DNA from: CAVSMC01 sp963798655
GTDB taxonomy: Bacteria; Pseudomonadota; Gammaproteobacteria; Burkholderiales; Casimicrobiaceae
NCBI GenBank assembly: GCA_963798655.1
Contig: CAWCUH010000003.1
Span: 248,001-312,000 of the forward strand
Length of the DNA stretch: 64,000 nucleotides
Direction of reading: 5' to 3'
Shown: in pieces, positions 17,102 to 27,212 of the stretch
How positions within the stretch are numbered: the stretch's first letter is position 1
How the letters are laid out: every line of letters begins with the position of its first letter
The notes under the pieces: generated by a model
Seen by the model: only the letters and a program-made list of their open reading frames with translations
Told to the model about the DNA's origin: nothing
The model's database searches: none
Position numbers and translations under genes: made by a program

Positions 17102-17725
17102 ATGGACGCAATTCACGTATCGAACGACGATGCACAACCGGCGCCGTTGTTGCCGCGATTGCTGCGCAAGCTCGGCCTCGACATCGGCACCCGGCGCGAC
17201 GCGCCGGACGCGGAGCTGCTCGAAGCGATACCCGAGGCGGTCGCGCTGTGCGAGCTTACGTATGACCATGACGTTGCTGTGGACTTCGCCTATCGGCAAT
17301 GCAATGCGGCATTCGCGCGTCATGCGGGCCGCGCGCCGCAGCAGCTGATCAACCAGCCGTCGAGCGACGTATCGTTGCGGCTGCACGTCAGCCTCCTCGC
17401 ATCCGCGGCAAAGGTCGCTGCCAGCGGCAAGGGCATCGTCGTCGAGTTCTCGCAGCCCGATTCCGGACAGTGGTACGAAGCGACGATGCACCGTCATCGG
17501 CCGGGAACGTTCGTGCTCGTGCTGCGCGACATCACGGCGCGCAAGCTCGCACAGCCCCCGACGTCGATCCCGCAGCGGCGAATCCACCAGGGCGCGGTGC
17601 GCGCTTCGCCCCAGCAACCCGTCGACGACGAACGCGCGTGGGCGCGTCGGCGACGGGGCTCGACGGCGTCGACGCGCACGCATCGGACGCAGGCGCGCAT
17701 GCGCCGGGGCATGTCGTGCCGCTGA
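17102..17725 (+). CDS. PAS-domain segment, probably the N-terminus of the downstream HD-GYP gene
   Basis: This 207-codon frame encodes one PAS-like domain at about residues 40-150 (ALCELTYDHDVAVDFAYRQCN through TFVLVLRDITARKL). It then turns into an Arg/Thr/Ser-rich tail with no family character. In the overlapping +1 frame the same stretch (about 17635-17725) reads as an ordinary Ala/Gly/Asp linker that continues directly into the PAS-GAF-HD-GYP protein. I therefore favour one gene with a frameshift near 17635. Two translationally coupled genes remain possible, because a GTG at 17716 overlaps this stop codon. Sensory PAS domains bind small ligands or redox cofactors; none can be named here. 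Confidence 0.6.
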   Translation: MDAIHVSNDDAQPAPLLPRLLRKLGLDIGTRRDAPDAELLEAIPEAVALCELTYDHDVAVDFAYRQCNAAFARHAGRAPQQLINQPSSDVSLRLHVSLLASAAKVAASGKGIVVEFSQPDSGQWYEATMHRHRPGTFVLVLRDITARKLAQPPTSIPQRRIHQGAVRASPQQPVDDERAWARRRRGSTASTRTHRTQARMRRGMSCR

Positions 17726-19362
17726 GCGACGCGAACGACGCATCGCAAGGGGCGCGCGACGTCACGGCGCCGCGGCATCAAGTCGCCGACGGTGCGGCGG
17801 CGCTTCTCACCCGTCTGCTTGCGAGCGAAGAGCGGCTCAACTTCGCGCTCGAGGCGGCGCAGATGGGCATCTGGAGCAGGGACCTGCAAACGAACAGGTA
17901 TACCGGATCGGACGGCATCTTCCGGCTGCTCGACCTGCCCGTGTTGCGCGGTGAGCAGAGTCCCGTGCTGCTGTTCGAGGCGATGCATCCGGACGATCGT
18001 CCGATCGCCGCGAAGTCGATGGTGCAGGCGAACAGGGAAGGCAAGGTGCCGAATGCCGAGTTTCGCGTCGTTCACCGCAACGGCAGCGTGCACTGGCTCG
18101 AAATCCGCGGCGGCGTCGTTCGCGATCCGGCCGGAAAGCCGCAGCAGGCCGTGGGCGTCGCGATCGACATCACCGAACGGAAGAAGCTCGCGAGCGCACT
18201 GGCGCGCGCGAACCGCGCGCACCTGACGCTGTCGGCGGGCAGCGTGGCCGTCATGCGCGCCCAAACGGAGCCGGCGCTGCTGCAGGCGGCGTGCAGCGTG
18301 CTCGTGAAGGAGGGCGGTTACAAGACGGCTTCGATCGGCTATGCCCGGTACGACGCCGAGCAAAGCATCGCGGTCGCCGCGTCGGCCGGCGGTGACGCCG
18401 ACTGGCTCGCGAGCACGAAGCCGTGCTGGAGCCGCGCCCAAACCGCTCGGCCGGTCGAGATCGCCATCCGCGACGGCAAGCCGCAAGTCATGCACGACAT
18501 CGCACACTGCGACGTGCCGGAATGGAAGGACGAGGCGCTCGCCCGCGGCTTCAGGGCGAACGCCGCGCTGCCGTTGATCGATGGCGAGCGTGCGTTCGGT
18601 GCGCTGTCCGTCTACGCGGACGATCCCGCTGCGTTCGACACCGACGAGCTGGCGCTGCTCGAGCAGCTCGCCGGCGTCATCTCGTTCGGTGTGCTCGCGC
18701 TGCGCGCGCGGCGCGAGCGCGATCGCGGCATCGCCGACCAGCTCGCGCAGGACGCGACGCTGCGTTCGAACCTCGAAGCGAGCATCCAGGCGATCGCATC
18801 GACGATCGAGATGCGCGACGCGTACACCGCCGGGCATCAGCGCCGCGTCGCCGCGCTCGCGACGGCGATCGGCAGGCGGGTCGGGCTCGAGGAAACCGAA
18901 CTGCAGGGACTTCATCTCGGATCGATCGTGCACGATGTCGGCAAGATCCGCATCCCGGCCGAAATACTGAGCAAGCCCGGCAAGCTCAATCGCCCCGAGC
19001 GCGAGCTGCTGGAGCTGCATACGGAGATCGGATTCGAGATCCTCAAGGACGTCCGCCTGCCATGGCCGATCGCCGACATGGTGCATCAGCATCACGAGCG
19101 AATGGACGGAAGCGGCTATCCGCGCGGGCTCAAGGGCGACCAGATACTGCTCGAGGCGCGGATCATCGCCGTCGCCGACGTCGTCGAGGCGATGTCGTCG
19201 CATCGCCCGTATCGCGCGGCGCTGGGAATCGACGCGGCGATGAACGAGCTGCGGCGCACTCGCGGCATCGGCCTCGACGCGGCGGTCGTCGACGCGTGCA
19301 TCGAGCTGTTCGAGACCGGGCAGTTCGAGTTTCCGCTGCCGCCAGGGACGAGCGACGCGTAG
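17716..19362 (+). CDS. PAS-GAF-HD-GYP signalling protein, probable cyclic-di-GMP phosphodiesterase
   Basis: The frame encodes a PAS/PAC unit (about 17815-18180, FALEAAQMGIWSRDL to GVAIDITERKK), a GAF domain (about 18240-18700) and a C-terminal HD-GYP domain (about 18760-19330). The HD-GYP domain has HDVGKIRIP and HHERMDGSGYPRGLKG. HD-GYP domains hydrolyse cyclic-di-GMP using a metal centre. The key His, Asp and GYP residues are intact, so catalysis is plausible. No transmembrane segment is seen, so it is probably cytoplasmic. The start is uncertain: GTG 17716 is the first reasonable in-frame codon, but the true start is likely the ATG at 17102 across a frameshift. The gene ends just before the anomalous purine-rich block. 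Confidence 0.8.
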   Translation: MPLSDANDASQGARDVTAPRHQVADGAAALLTRLLASEERLNFALEAAQMGIWSRDLQTNRYTGSDGIFRLLDLPVLRGEQSPVLLFEAMHPDDRPIAAKSMVQANREGKVPNAEFRVVHRNGSVHWLEIRGGVVRDPAGKPQQAVGVAIDITERKKLASALARANRAHLTLSAGSVAVMRAQTEPALLQAACSVLVKEGGYKTASIGYARYDAEQSIAVAASAGGDADWLASTKPCWSRAQTARPVEIAIRDGKPQVMHDIAHCDVPEWKDEALARGFRANAALPLIDGERAFGALSVYADDPAAFDTDELALLEQLAGVISFGVLALRARRERDRGIADQLAQDATLRSNLEASIQAIASTIEMRDAYTAGHQRRVAALATAIGRRVGLEETELQGLHLGSIVHDVGKIRIPAEILSKPGKLNRPERELLELHTEIGFEILKDVRLPWPIADMVHQHHERMDGSGYPRGLKGDQILLEARIIAVADVVEAMSSHRPYRAALGIDAAMNELRRTRGIGLDAAVVDACIELFETGQFEFPLPPGTSDA

Positions 19363-19419
19363 TCGCCGCGGACGATCGCGCACGTCCGTTGGGAACGCTG
19401 CGGCGCGCGGCGGGCGCGT

Positions 19420-22340
19420 GTGGCAAAGGAGAGAGAAGGAGTAGAGGGTGTAATGAGAAGAGAGAGAAAAGAGAGAAAGGGTAAAGGAAAAGAAGAAGTG
19501 GGAGAAAAGAGAGAAGGAGAGATGAGTAAAAAAATAGATGAGCAGAGCTAAGCAGCTATGGAAGGTTGGAGAAGATAACGCAGATCACGTGAAATAGCAC
19601 GGCAGGAAGTGACGCTACATTGGGCAGACGTCCAACCAGACGTAGATGTAGCTGAATGCACGGCACCGCTGCACACGTCATCGCCAAAAAGTCAGTCCAC
19701 TGGGAATAATAGATGTAGTCGGAGGCGGCGGGCAACGATACCGAAACTGCCACAGGAATCGCACGTAGATATGAGAGCGGTGACACAACATCCGGCACGG
19801 CTCGCGGAAATGGCTGCAGGGCCTGTCAGGCAGGAGTCGATGTTTAGCTAGCGGTCTGCGTGGTCAACGCGTTGCGGCGAAACTAAACGATACTGCGCGA
19901 AGATAGATAGAAAGGCTGATCGATGATGAGACTAAAAGATAGGGGGATGCTGGTAGGCGTTAAGATAGTGCTAGCAGAGAACGAAGATATAAATAGAGGA
20001 ACTACGAGGCGAGTATGCGATAAGAGATAAAGATAGATGAAGAATAGACGAGAGAGAAGAGAGAAAGATAGTAAAGCTAGGAAAGGAAAAAGAGTGGAAC
20101 TGGGAAAAGAGGAAAACGGATGAGAGCAACGATAGCAATGTAAGAGGAGAAGAGGAAGAGCTAAGAGATGAGAGAGAGAAGTAGATAAGTCTAATGTAAA
20201 GAGAGAGAGAAAAGACAGAGAGAGAAAGCTGAGAAGCTAGACGAGGATAGAGATAGCTAAGAGCAGCGAAAGGTGGAAGAGAAGATAAGCGACAAGGCGC
20301 AGATAGAGAGCAATAATGTACAACAAGATAGAGAAAGTGAAGAGAGTAACAGAAAGACGAAAAGGAGGAAAAAGCTAGACAAAAGAAAAGAAAAAAGAGA
20401 AGAGATGAGAAAAGAGAGAAAAGAGATAAACGAAGAGAGAGAAGAAGATGAAGGAAAAGAAAAGAGATAAAGAACACAAAAAGAAGAAAAAAATAAGAGA
20501 TACAAATAGAAGAGAGGTCCCGAAAAAGAAGAAGATGAAGAAGATAAAGATAGAAGAGAAAAAAAAAGAAAGGAAGAAGAAGCTAAGAGAGGAGAGAAGA
20601 GAAGAGAGAAAGAAAAGAGATGGAGACGCGCGAAGAGAGAGAAGAGGAAAAAGATAGAAGATAAAAAGAAGAGGAGAGAAAGGATAAGATATAGACAAAA
20701 GAGAGATAGGTAAGAGAATGAAAGAAGAGAGGAAAACGCTGAGACTAAAAGAGAAACACGCACGCGAGATCGCAGTGATCGACCATAAGAGAAGAAAAAA
20801 ACAAAGAAAGAAAAAAAAGACATAGATCGCGACGCTAAAAACAAAAAAAAAAAAACGAAAAGAATAAAGACGACTAGATCGCTGCGAGGAAAGCTATCTC
20901 ACTAGAAGAGAGAAGATGCGACGATAATAGAAAAGAAGATATATCTGAACGAACTGTTCTAATACAGCTACGACCGGATCGCAAAAAAGAAAAAAAAACG
21001 AAAAAAACCAAACGCAGAGATATAACTATCTCTCTGTAGCTGTCACTCGCCTATAAAAAAAAACAAGAAACGCGAAGCTCGCCAAAAAATACAAACAGCG
21101 CTGATGTAGAGATCGCCGCGATCGGCGGCGAGCAGACGAAACTGCGCAAACGCAACTGCTGTGAGACGACAACCAGCAGCAGAACGAGATATAGCAAGAA
21201 GATGTCGATCAATCTATGAGTCTTCTATACGCGGCAAAAAGAAAAAGAGAGAAAGCTAGAGAGCGACATCGACACCACGACTACGACGACCGACGCGAAG
21301 CGCGAGCGGAAGAGAGACTGCACGAAGCGAGGCTGCGACACAGCGCACAAGCCAAGAGCATAAGAGAGCGAACTGCAGACGCTCCAAGCGGATAGAACAC
21401 GGCTACCTATACCAAACTATGTAGAAGGTAAGAGACCTCTACGAAAACGATGCGCGAGAGGCTGATAGCGAGCTCGACGAACTGAACAACTACCAGCGAG
21501 CCGCGATGCTGCGCAGCGCGAACCGCGGCCGAGCAGAGAAGGAGCTAGAGCTAGAGCGCTCCTGGCTAGAGAATGTCGACTCGCGACGCGAGCTCGCCGA
21601 CACCGACGAATGCGACACCGCCGCTGCGAGCGCTCGCACCCCTGATGCTGCTGCTGCCGCTCTAGAGAAAGCTCGCACAACGCCGCTGTACGGATATGTC
21701 TACCACACTGCGCGAGCGAGCGACGATCGAGCAGTCGCGCGAGCGCAACGCAAAAGCTCGAACAGAGAGACGAAGCTGAAGTGCTGCGCGGCACCGTCGA
21801 CAATACGCTGCGCGATCGGCTGACAGCGTTGAACGGCACGCAAGCCGAGCTCGACGAGTCCGCAACCGACGGTCGCAGAAGCTGCATGGAGATACACCAA
21901 GAAAACAACGACGGCACTGAACGCTGAAGACGAGCAGAACGAGCGCGCCGAGCTGAAGGAAAAGCTGGCGCGACTGTGGACAGAGCTGGACACGACGCCG
22001 AGGCGCAGGACGGCAACGACGCGCTGCGACTCCACGGAACGACGCAACGAACGACTCGACCTCGACAACCAGATAAAGAGAGACGAGCTGGACGACGCCG
22101 GCACGCAGAGGGCGGTGAAAAGACGAGTACAACAAGGCCAAAGAACAGAACGCGGAAGCAGCCAACGAGCAAGGCGACGAAGACTACGAGAAGAAACCGC
22201 TCTAGACTGCACGACTCGCGGCGACGATCGCGCGCCTCAAGGACAAGGTCGAAAAGAAGAAGGCGAAACTAGAAAGACTACTGAGCGCGATGACGCAGAC
22301 GCAAGACGCAAGGAAAACAACCGCTGGGAAAAGGCTACGC
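19420..22340. other. Purine-rich low-complexity block, probable assembly artefact
   Basis: From about 19420 the plus strand becomes dominated by A and G (GAGA, AAGA and poly-A runs) and is much more A-rich than the rest of the window. It is most extreme between about 19960 and 21060. From about 21100 the GC content rises and fragments of codon-like text appear, with stops such as CTAGAG where CTCGAG would fit. No reading frame resembles a known family before the LytTR fragment at 22345. The minus-strand open frames are Ser/Leu/Phe strings produced by the composition. The best explanation is a poorly basecalled or uncorrected read end bridging a gap. A real low-complexity locus cannot be excluded from sequence alone. 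Confidence 0.7.
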
Positions 22341-22344
22341 AGGG

Positions 22345-22640
22345 TTAGGAGCTGCGTTCATCACCATCGATGAGGTCTGCTACTTCCAGTCGGACAACTA
22401 GTACACGCTCGTCGTCACGCCGAGCTAGGAATCGCTGATTCGCAGGCCCATCCGCGAGCTCATCGATGATCTCGACCCGCGATGTTCTGGCAGATCCATC
22501 GTGGCACCGTCATCAACGTCAACGCGATCGCTGGCGTCGTTCGCGATATCGGTGGCTGTTTAAGTGTGAAGTTCAAGGATCGCAAGGAGACGCTGCAGGT
22601 GAGCGAAGCGCTGCCCACCTGTTCCGGTCGTGTGAGCCAT
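22345..22640 (+). pseudogene. LytTR DNA-binding domain of a response regulator, broken
   Basis: Translation gives FITIDEVCYFQSDN, stop, YTLVVTPS, stop, ESLIRRPIRELIDDLDP. After a one-base shift it gives MFWQIHRGTVINVNAIAGVV and VKFKDRKETLQVSEA, and then HLFR in a third frame. This is an ordered LytTR domain as found at the C-terminus of LytR/AlgR regulators. The first TAG (22399-22401) sits where the family usually has Lys (AAG). The second TAG (22426-22428) is in the same frame. A linker-like segment (RLKDKVEKKKAKLERLLS) precedes it, but no receiver domain can be read in the corrupted sequence upstream. It lies directly before a TonB-dependent receptor gene in the same state. Confidence 0.75.
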
Positions 22641-22689
22641 GCGAAGGACCATGGTGCGACTTCCGTCTGACTGTACGGCTGCGCCTTCG

Positions 22690-25257
22690 GAAGCGACGCT
22701 GCACGGCGTGCGCAGCGCTGTTGGCGCCGCTGATGACGTGCGCGCTGGCGGACGAGGGGCGCGACGTCGCCTCGATAGTCAGGATCGAGGTCACTGGCTC
22801 ACTCAAGCACGGATACCGAGGCGCTGCTACCGTGCAGTGATCACCCGCGAGGCGATTGCCGGAGCGGCGCACGACGGCGGCCGATCTCATGAGCAGGGTC
22901 TCGGCCAATGTGCCGGCTCACGACAGCTCTCATGGCGCTCGACCGGCCGGTCTTGCGAGCGCGAACTGCGCGGCATCGGCGACGGCTCCACCTCGTGCTG
23001 CTGAACGGCCGGCGCGTGGCGAACTATGCCTTCAGTGGCGCTACGTGGACCTCACGCCTTCCGCTCGCCGCCGTCGACCGCGTCGAGTCTGAAGGACGGC
23101 GCTCGGCATCTATGGGAAGATGCAATCGCAGGCGTGGTCAATTTCTCCTGCGCAAGGATTACCAGGGCGTTGAGGTCAACGGCTACGGTGCGTGGACCGA
23201 GCCGGCGGCGGTGACCAAACGGCCGCGACGCTGACGGCGGGATGGGGCGATCTTGCGAAGGATCGCTACACGTCTTCGCACTGTGGATTACCGCAGGACC
23301 AGCCATTGCGGGCGACCAGCGCCCGTTCAGCCGCCTGCGTATATCCGGACGAAGGGGTGAACTGGCTCAGTCGATTCACGTTTCCGGCCAACATCGTCGT
23401 CGCGCCGCGCATCGGACACCGGGCCTGCTGAATCCGGCGTACGCGACCGGCTGCGCGCCGCCGACACGCTCGCGCTGTCGGACGGTCCGTCGATCTGCCT
23501 GTTCGACTACGCGAGCCTCATCGACATCGTGCCGCGGCCGAGCGCCGAGCGCGATCGGACGCGCACCTTCGCCATCGACTCCGCGAACCAGATCTTCGCG
23601 GAGTTCTTAAGCGCGCATCGAATCGGTATGCCGTGACGCCCACGCCGTCCGGATCATCCCGGCGATCTATCCGGCCGACGGGCCGTTTTATCCAGCCGCG
23701 CTCGATGTACAGGGTTCGCACGCGACGACCTGGTGTCTTACCGCACCGTCCCGCTCGGCGCACGCACCGACGCTCCCACCGATGCGTGGCGGGCGCTGAT
23801 CGGCGCGAGGGCACGTGGGCCGGCTGGAGCTACAGCGCAGCGGTGAGCTACGCCGCAGCACGAGACGGACGACTTCGTGCGCGGCTACGTATCGCGCGAG
23901 TTGCTCACCGCCGCGCTCGCGAGCGGCCTCGAAATCCCTCGGCCCCTCCGGTCCCGCCGGCGATCGGCTGCTGCAGGACGCCAGATCACCGGGGATCTCC
24001 ATCATGCGCGTGCCCCACGCTGCTGGGCGACGCGAGATCTCGCGTGACTCTCAGTTGCCGGCGGCCGATGGCCATTGCGCTCGGCGCTGAGGCGCGTCGC
24101 GAGACGCTCGACAACGAGTTCGCCAACGCATTTATCTCCGGCGACGTCGCGGGAACCTTCACGGATGGTCAGTCGTTGTCGGGATCGCGCACGGTGACCG
24201 CATTGTTGTCGAGGCCATCCTGCCGCTCGCCAAGGGTGTCGAAGCGCAGCTCGCGGCGCGCTATGACCCTACAGCGATTCGGCGGCACCGTGAATCCGAA
24301 ATTCGCGCTTCGCTGGCAACCGGTGCGCGCGCTGGTCGTGCGCGGTAGCTGGGGCACGGGATTCCGCGCCCCGACGCTCCCCGACCTCTTCACGCCCGTC
24401 ATCCATGGCAGCGGCCACACGAGGATCCGATTCGGTGTCCCGTGACAGGCGCGGAGCAGGACTGCGACGGCATCTTCTCGGCGTTGGGCGGCGGCACCGA
24501 AGCTCACCCGAGACGTCGCGGCATTCAATGCGGGCGTGGTCTTCGGGCCCCACCGGGTTGTCGTTCACCGTGGACTACTGGCGAATCACCAAGTCGAACG
24601 TGATCGCGCCGCTTCCAGAGTCGACGCTGTTCGGAGACTACGCCGGTTCGCGCCGGGCCGCGTCGTCCGCGGTCCGACCGACCCCGCTCATCCGGCGCTC
24701 CCCGGCCCCATCGAATCGATCGTGCTCGTGAACGAGAACCTCGGCACGCTGCGCACCTCGGGAATCGACATCGACATCAACTGGCGCAGCGGGCTACGGC
24801 GGCCGGGCGCTTCACCTTTACGCTCAATGGCACCTACGTCATCGATTGGGCGCAGCAGCCGATGGCACGAACTACACCTCCGGCCTGGGCACAACCTCGG
24901 CGTGCTGGACGGTCCCATTCCCCGCTGGAAGCACCGCGTCGCGTTGGGATGGGATTACGGCGCGTGGGGCGCACGCTCGGGCAGACGTTCCAGTCGGGGT
25001 ATCACGACGCCAATGTCGACGGCTCGGGGCGGCCGCTCGTCCCGCCGCGCGATGTGTCCTCGTACGAACTATGGGACCTGCAGGGGCGCTACACCGGATG
25101 GAAGAACACCACCGTCGTCCTCGGCGTGAAGCATCTGTTCGACCGCGCGCCGCCGTTCACCAACCAACCATTCAGCTTCCAGGTCGGATACGAGCCGGCC
25201 TACGCCGATCCGCGCGGGCGAACCTCGTACGTGCAGCTTGCGTTTGCGTTCAAATGA
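22690..25257 (+). pseudogene. TonB-dependent receptor, disrupted by many frameshifts
   Basis: Pieces in all three frames, in the right order, spell an outer-membrane TonB-dependent receptor. RIEVTGS comes first, then the plug domain (TTAADLMSRVSANVP, NGRRVANYAFSGAT, DAIAGVVNF, RKDYQGVEVNGYGAWTE). Barrel strands follow (VRGSWGTGFRAPTLPDLFTP, LGVKHLFDRAPPF), with the C-terminus TSYVQLAFAFK ending at 25257. Such receptors import siderophores, sugars or other large substrates; nothing here tells which. Frames change roughly every 50-200 bp, although the protein text stays well conserved. That is the signature of indel errors in the sequence, not of long neutral decay. The gene converges on the amino-acid ABC transporter operon. 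Confidence 0.85.
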
Positions 25258-25315
25258 CGATTTGACGACCGACGCGGCGCCTGCGCGACGTCATCGCCTG
25301 CGCTTGAAAGCGCGC

Positions 25316-26095
25316 TCAATGCGCGAGCAGCTGGCCGAGGAACGATCGAAGGCGCGGGCTTTGCGGCCTGTCGAAAAATGCGTCGGGGGCGGACGTCTCG
25401 ATGATCTGTCCCTGATCCATGAAGACGACGCGGTCCGCCACGCGGCGCGCGAACCGCATCTCGTGCGTGACGATCATCATCGTCATGCCTTCGTTGGCGA
25501 GGCTCTCCATCGTCTGCAGCACCTCGTTCACCATCTCCGGGTCGAGCGACGCCGTCGGCTCGTCGAACAGCACGAGCTCGGGCCGCGTGCACAACGCGCG
25601 CGCAATCGCGACCCGCTGCTGCTGGCCGCCCGAGAGCTGCGCCGGATGCTTGCCGGCCTGATCCATCAGCCCGACGCGCTGCAAATAATGAACGGCGCGC
25701 TCGTGCGCCTCCTTGCGGTCGACGCCGCTGCCCCAGACGGGACCGACGGTGAGGTTCTGCAGGACCGTCATGTGCGGAAACAGGTTGAACTGCTGGAACA
25801 CCATGCTCACGCGCCGGTTCACCGCCGATCGGGCGGCCCGCGTGACCTCGTCGGCGCCGACGCGCACGCCGCACACCTGCAGGCGGCCCAGCTGGAAGGG
25901 CTCGAGCAGGTTGACGATGCGCACCAGCGTCGACTTGCCGGAGCCCGACGGCCCGCACACGACGACGCGCTCGCCCGGCGCGACGTGCAGGTCGATGTCG
26001 CGCAGCGCGTGGTAGGCGCCATACCACTTGTTGATCGCTTCCATCCGCACGACGACGCCCGCTCGCTCGTCGGGGACAGCAGTCGTCGTCGACAT
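25316..26095 (-). CDS. aapP: Polar amino-acid ABC transporter, ATP-binding protein
   Basis: This 259-residue ATPase energises import of polar L-amino acids at the inner membrane. Walker A GPSGSGKST, Q-loop FQQFNLFPHMTV, signature LSGGQQQRVAIARAL, Walker B LVLFDEP and switch His in IVTHEM are all visible. The family is the GlnQ/AapP/BztD subgroup. It is the last gene of a four-gene minus-strand operon (binding protein, two permeases, ATPase), lying 17 bp after the second permease. The order and the large permeases match aapJQMP of Rhizobium and bztABCD of Rhodobacter. The symbol follows that family and could equally be bztD. Confidence 0.93.
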   Translation of the reverse strand: MSTTTAVPDERAGVVVRMEAINKWYGAYHALRDIDLHVAPGERVVVCGPSGSGKSTLVRIVNLLEPFQLGRLQVCGVRVGADEVTRAARSAVNRRVSMVFQQFNLFPHMTVLQNLTVGPVWGSGVDRKEAHERAVHYLQRVGLMDQAGKHPAQLSGGQQQRVAIARALCTRPELVLFDEPTASLDPEMVNEVLQTMESLANEGMTMMIVTHEMRFARRVADRVVFMDQGQIIETSAPDAFFDRPQSPRLRSFLGQLLAH

Positions 26096-26112
26096 CGCAG
26101 CTTGCCGTTGCG

Positions 26113-27210
26113 CTAGCGGCGGGCTTCGAGCCGCCGGCTGTAACGCGACAGGCCGTAGCAGACGGCGAGATACGCGAACGCGAGGAACACGTGACCCGAC
26201 GTGAGGATGTTCGGCGGGCCCATCCAGTCGGGTGACTTGGCGCCGTTCTCCACCGCGCCCAGCAGATCGTTGACGCCGATCACCGAGAGCAGCGTCGTCT
26301 CCTTGATCACGGCGATCATGATGTTCACCAGCGCAGGCACCACCGCAGTCACCGCCTGCGGCAGCACGATCAGGCGCATCGCGGCGAAATCGCTCAAGCC
26401 GACGGTCGTCGCCGCTTCGAACTGTCCGCGCCCCACCGATTGGAGGCCGCCGCGAAAAACTTCGGCCGCCATCGCGGCGTTGAACAACGCGAATGCCGCG
26501 ACCGCGCGCGTGAACAGATCGACGTTCCATCGATTGGGCAGGAACATCGGCAGCAGCGTCGCCGCGATGAAAAGAACCGCGAGCAGCGGCACCGCGCGCA
26601 TGGCTTCGACGAACGCCGCGCACAGCCAGCGAAGCACCGGCAGGCGCGAACGGCGTCCGAGCGCGAGCGCAAGGCCCAGCGGAAGCGCGGTCGCGAACGT
26701 CGCGAGCGTGACGACCATCGTCAGCAGCAGCCCGCCCCAGCGCGTCGGCGCCACGAACGGCAGTCCGAACGCGCCGCCGAGCAGCAGCGCGGACAGTGCG
26801 ACGGGCAGCAGCATGAAGCCGACCAGCACGCGCTGCATGCTCGCGCCGTGCGCGCGCCGCACGACCCACGTCCAGAAGAGCGCGAACGCGACGAAGCAGG
26901 CCCACGCTCGCCACAGCTCGTCCGACGGATAGCCGCCAACCAGCCACGGCTTCCAGCGCGCGACGATGAAGGCCCAGCACGCGCCGCCGTCCGGACACGC
27001 GTCGCTGCTGCTCCCGAGCCAGTGCGCATCGACGATCGCCCATTGCACGAGGCGCCAGCCGAAAACGATCAGCGCGCTCAGCATGGCGAGCGACAGCACT
27101 CCCATCGACCACGTCGGGAACCACGCGCGGCGCCAGCGATCGACGAGCGGCGTCGCTGCGACCGGCAGCACGCGCGGACCGATCAGCGTCTCGCGCACGA
27201 AGTGATTCAT
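26113..27210 (-). CDS. aapM: Polar amino-acid ABC transporter permease (AapM/BztC-like)
   Basis: This 365-residue inner-membrane permease begins at the ATG at 27210, two bases after the stop of the first permease. Several N-terminal membrane segments and a periplasmic loop containing two Cys (SSDACPDGGACW) precede the HisM-type permease domain. The EAA-like loop reads EVFRGGLQSVGRGQFEAATTVGLS. FVEAMRAVPLLAVLF and VIKETTLLSVIG are typical of the family. The long N-terminal part is characteristic of AapM compared with ordinary 220-residue permeases. It should pair with the other permease to form the channel. Confidence 0.92.
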   Translation of the reverse strand: MNHFVRETLIGPRVLPVAATPLVDRWRRAWFPTWSMGVLSLAMLSALIVFGWRLVQWAIVDAHWLGSSSDACPDGGACWAFIVARWKPWLVGGYPSDELWRAWACFVAFALFWTWVVRRAHGASMQRVLVGFMLLPVALSALLLGGAFGLPFVAPTRWGGLLLTMVVTLATFATALPLGLALALGRRSRLPVLRWLCAAFVEAMRAVPLLAVLFIAATLLPMFLPNRWNVDLFTRAVAAFALFNAAMAAEVFRGGLQSVGRGQFEAATTVGLSDFAAMRLIVLPQAVTAVVPALVNIMIAVIKETTLLSVIGVNDLLGAVENGAKSPDWMGPPNILTSGHVFLAFAYLAVCYGLSRYSRRLEARR

Positions 27211-27212
27211 CG

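Noticed and set aside
20257..20844. A 195-codon Ser/Leu/Phe-rich minus-strand frame that could be read as a membrane protein
   Set aside because: The composition follows directly from the purine bias of the opposite strand, with no start signal, no helix periodicity and no family similarity.
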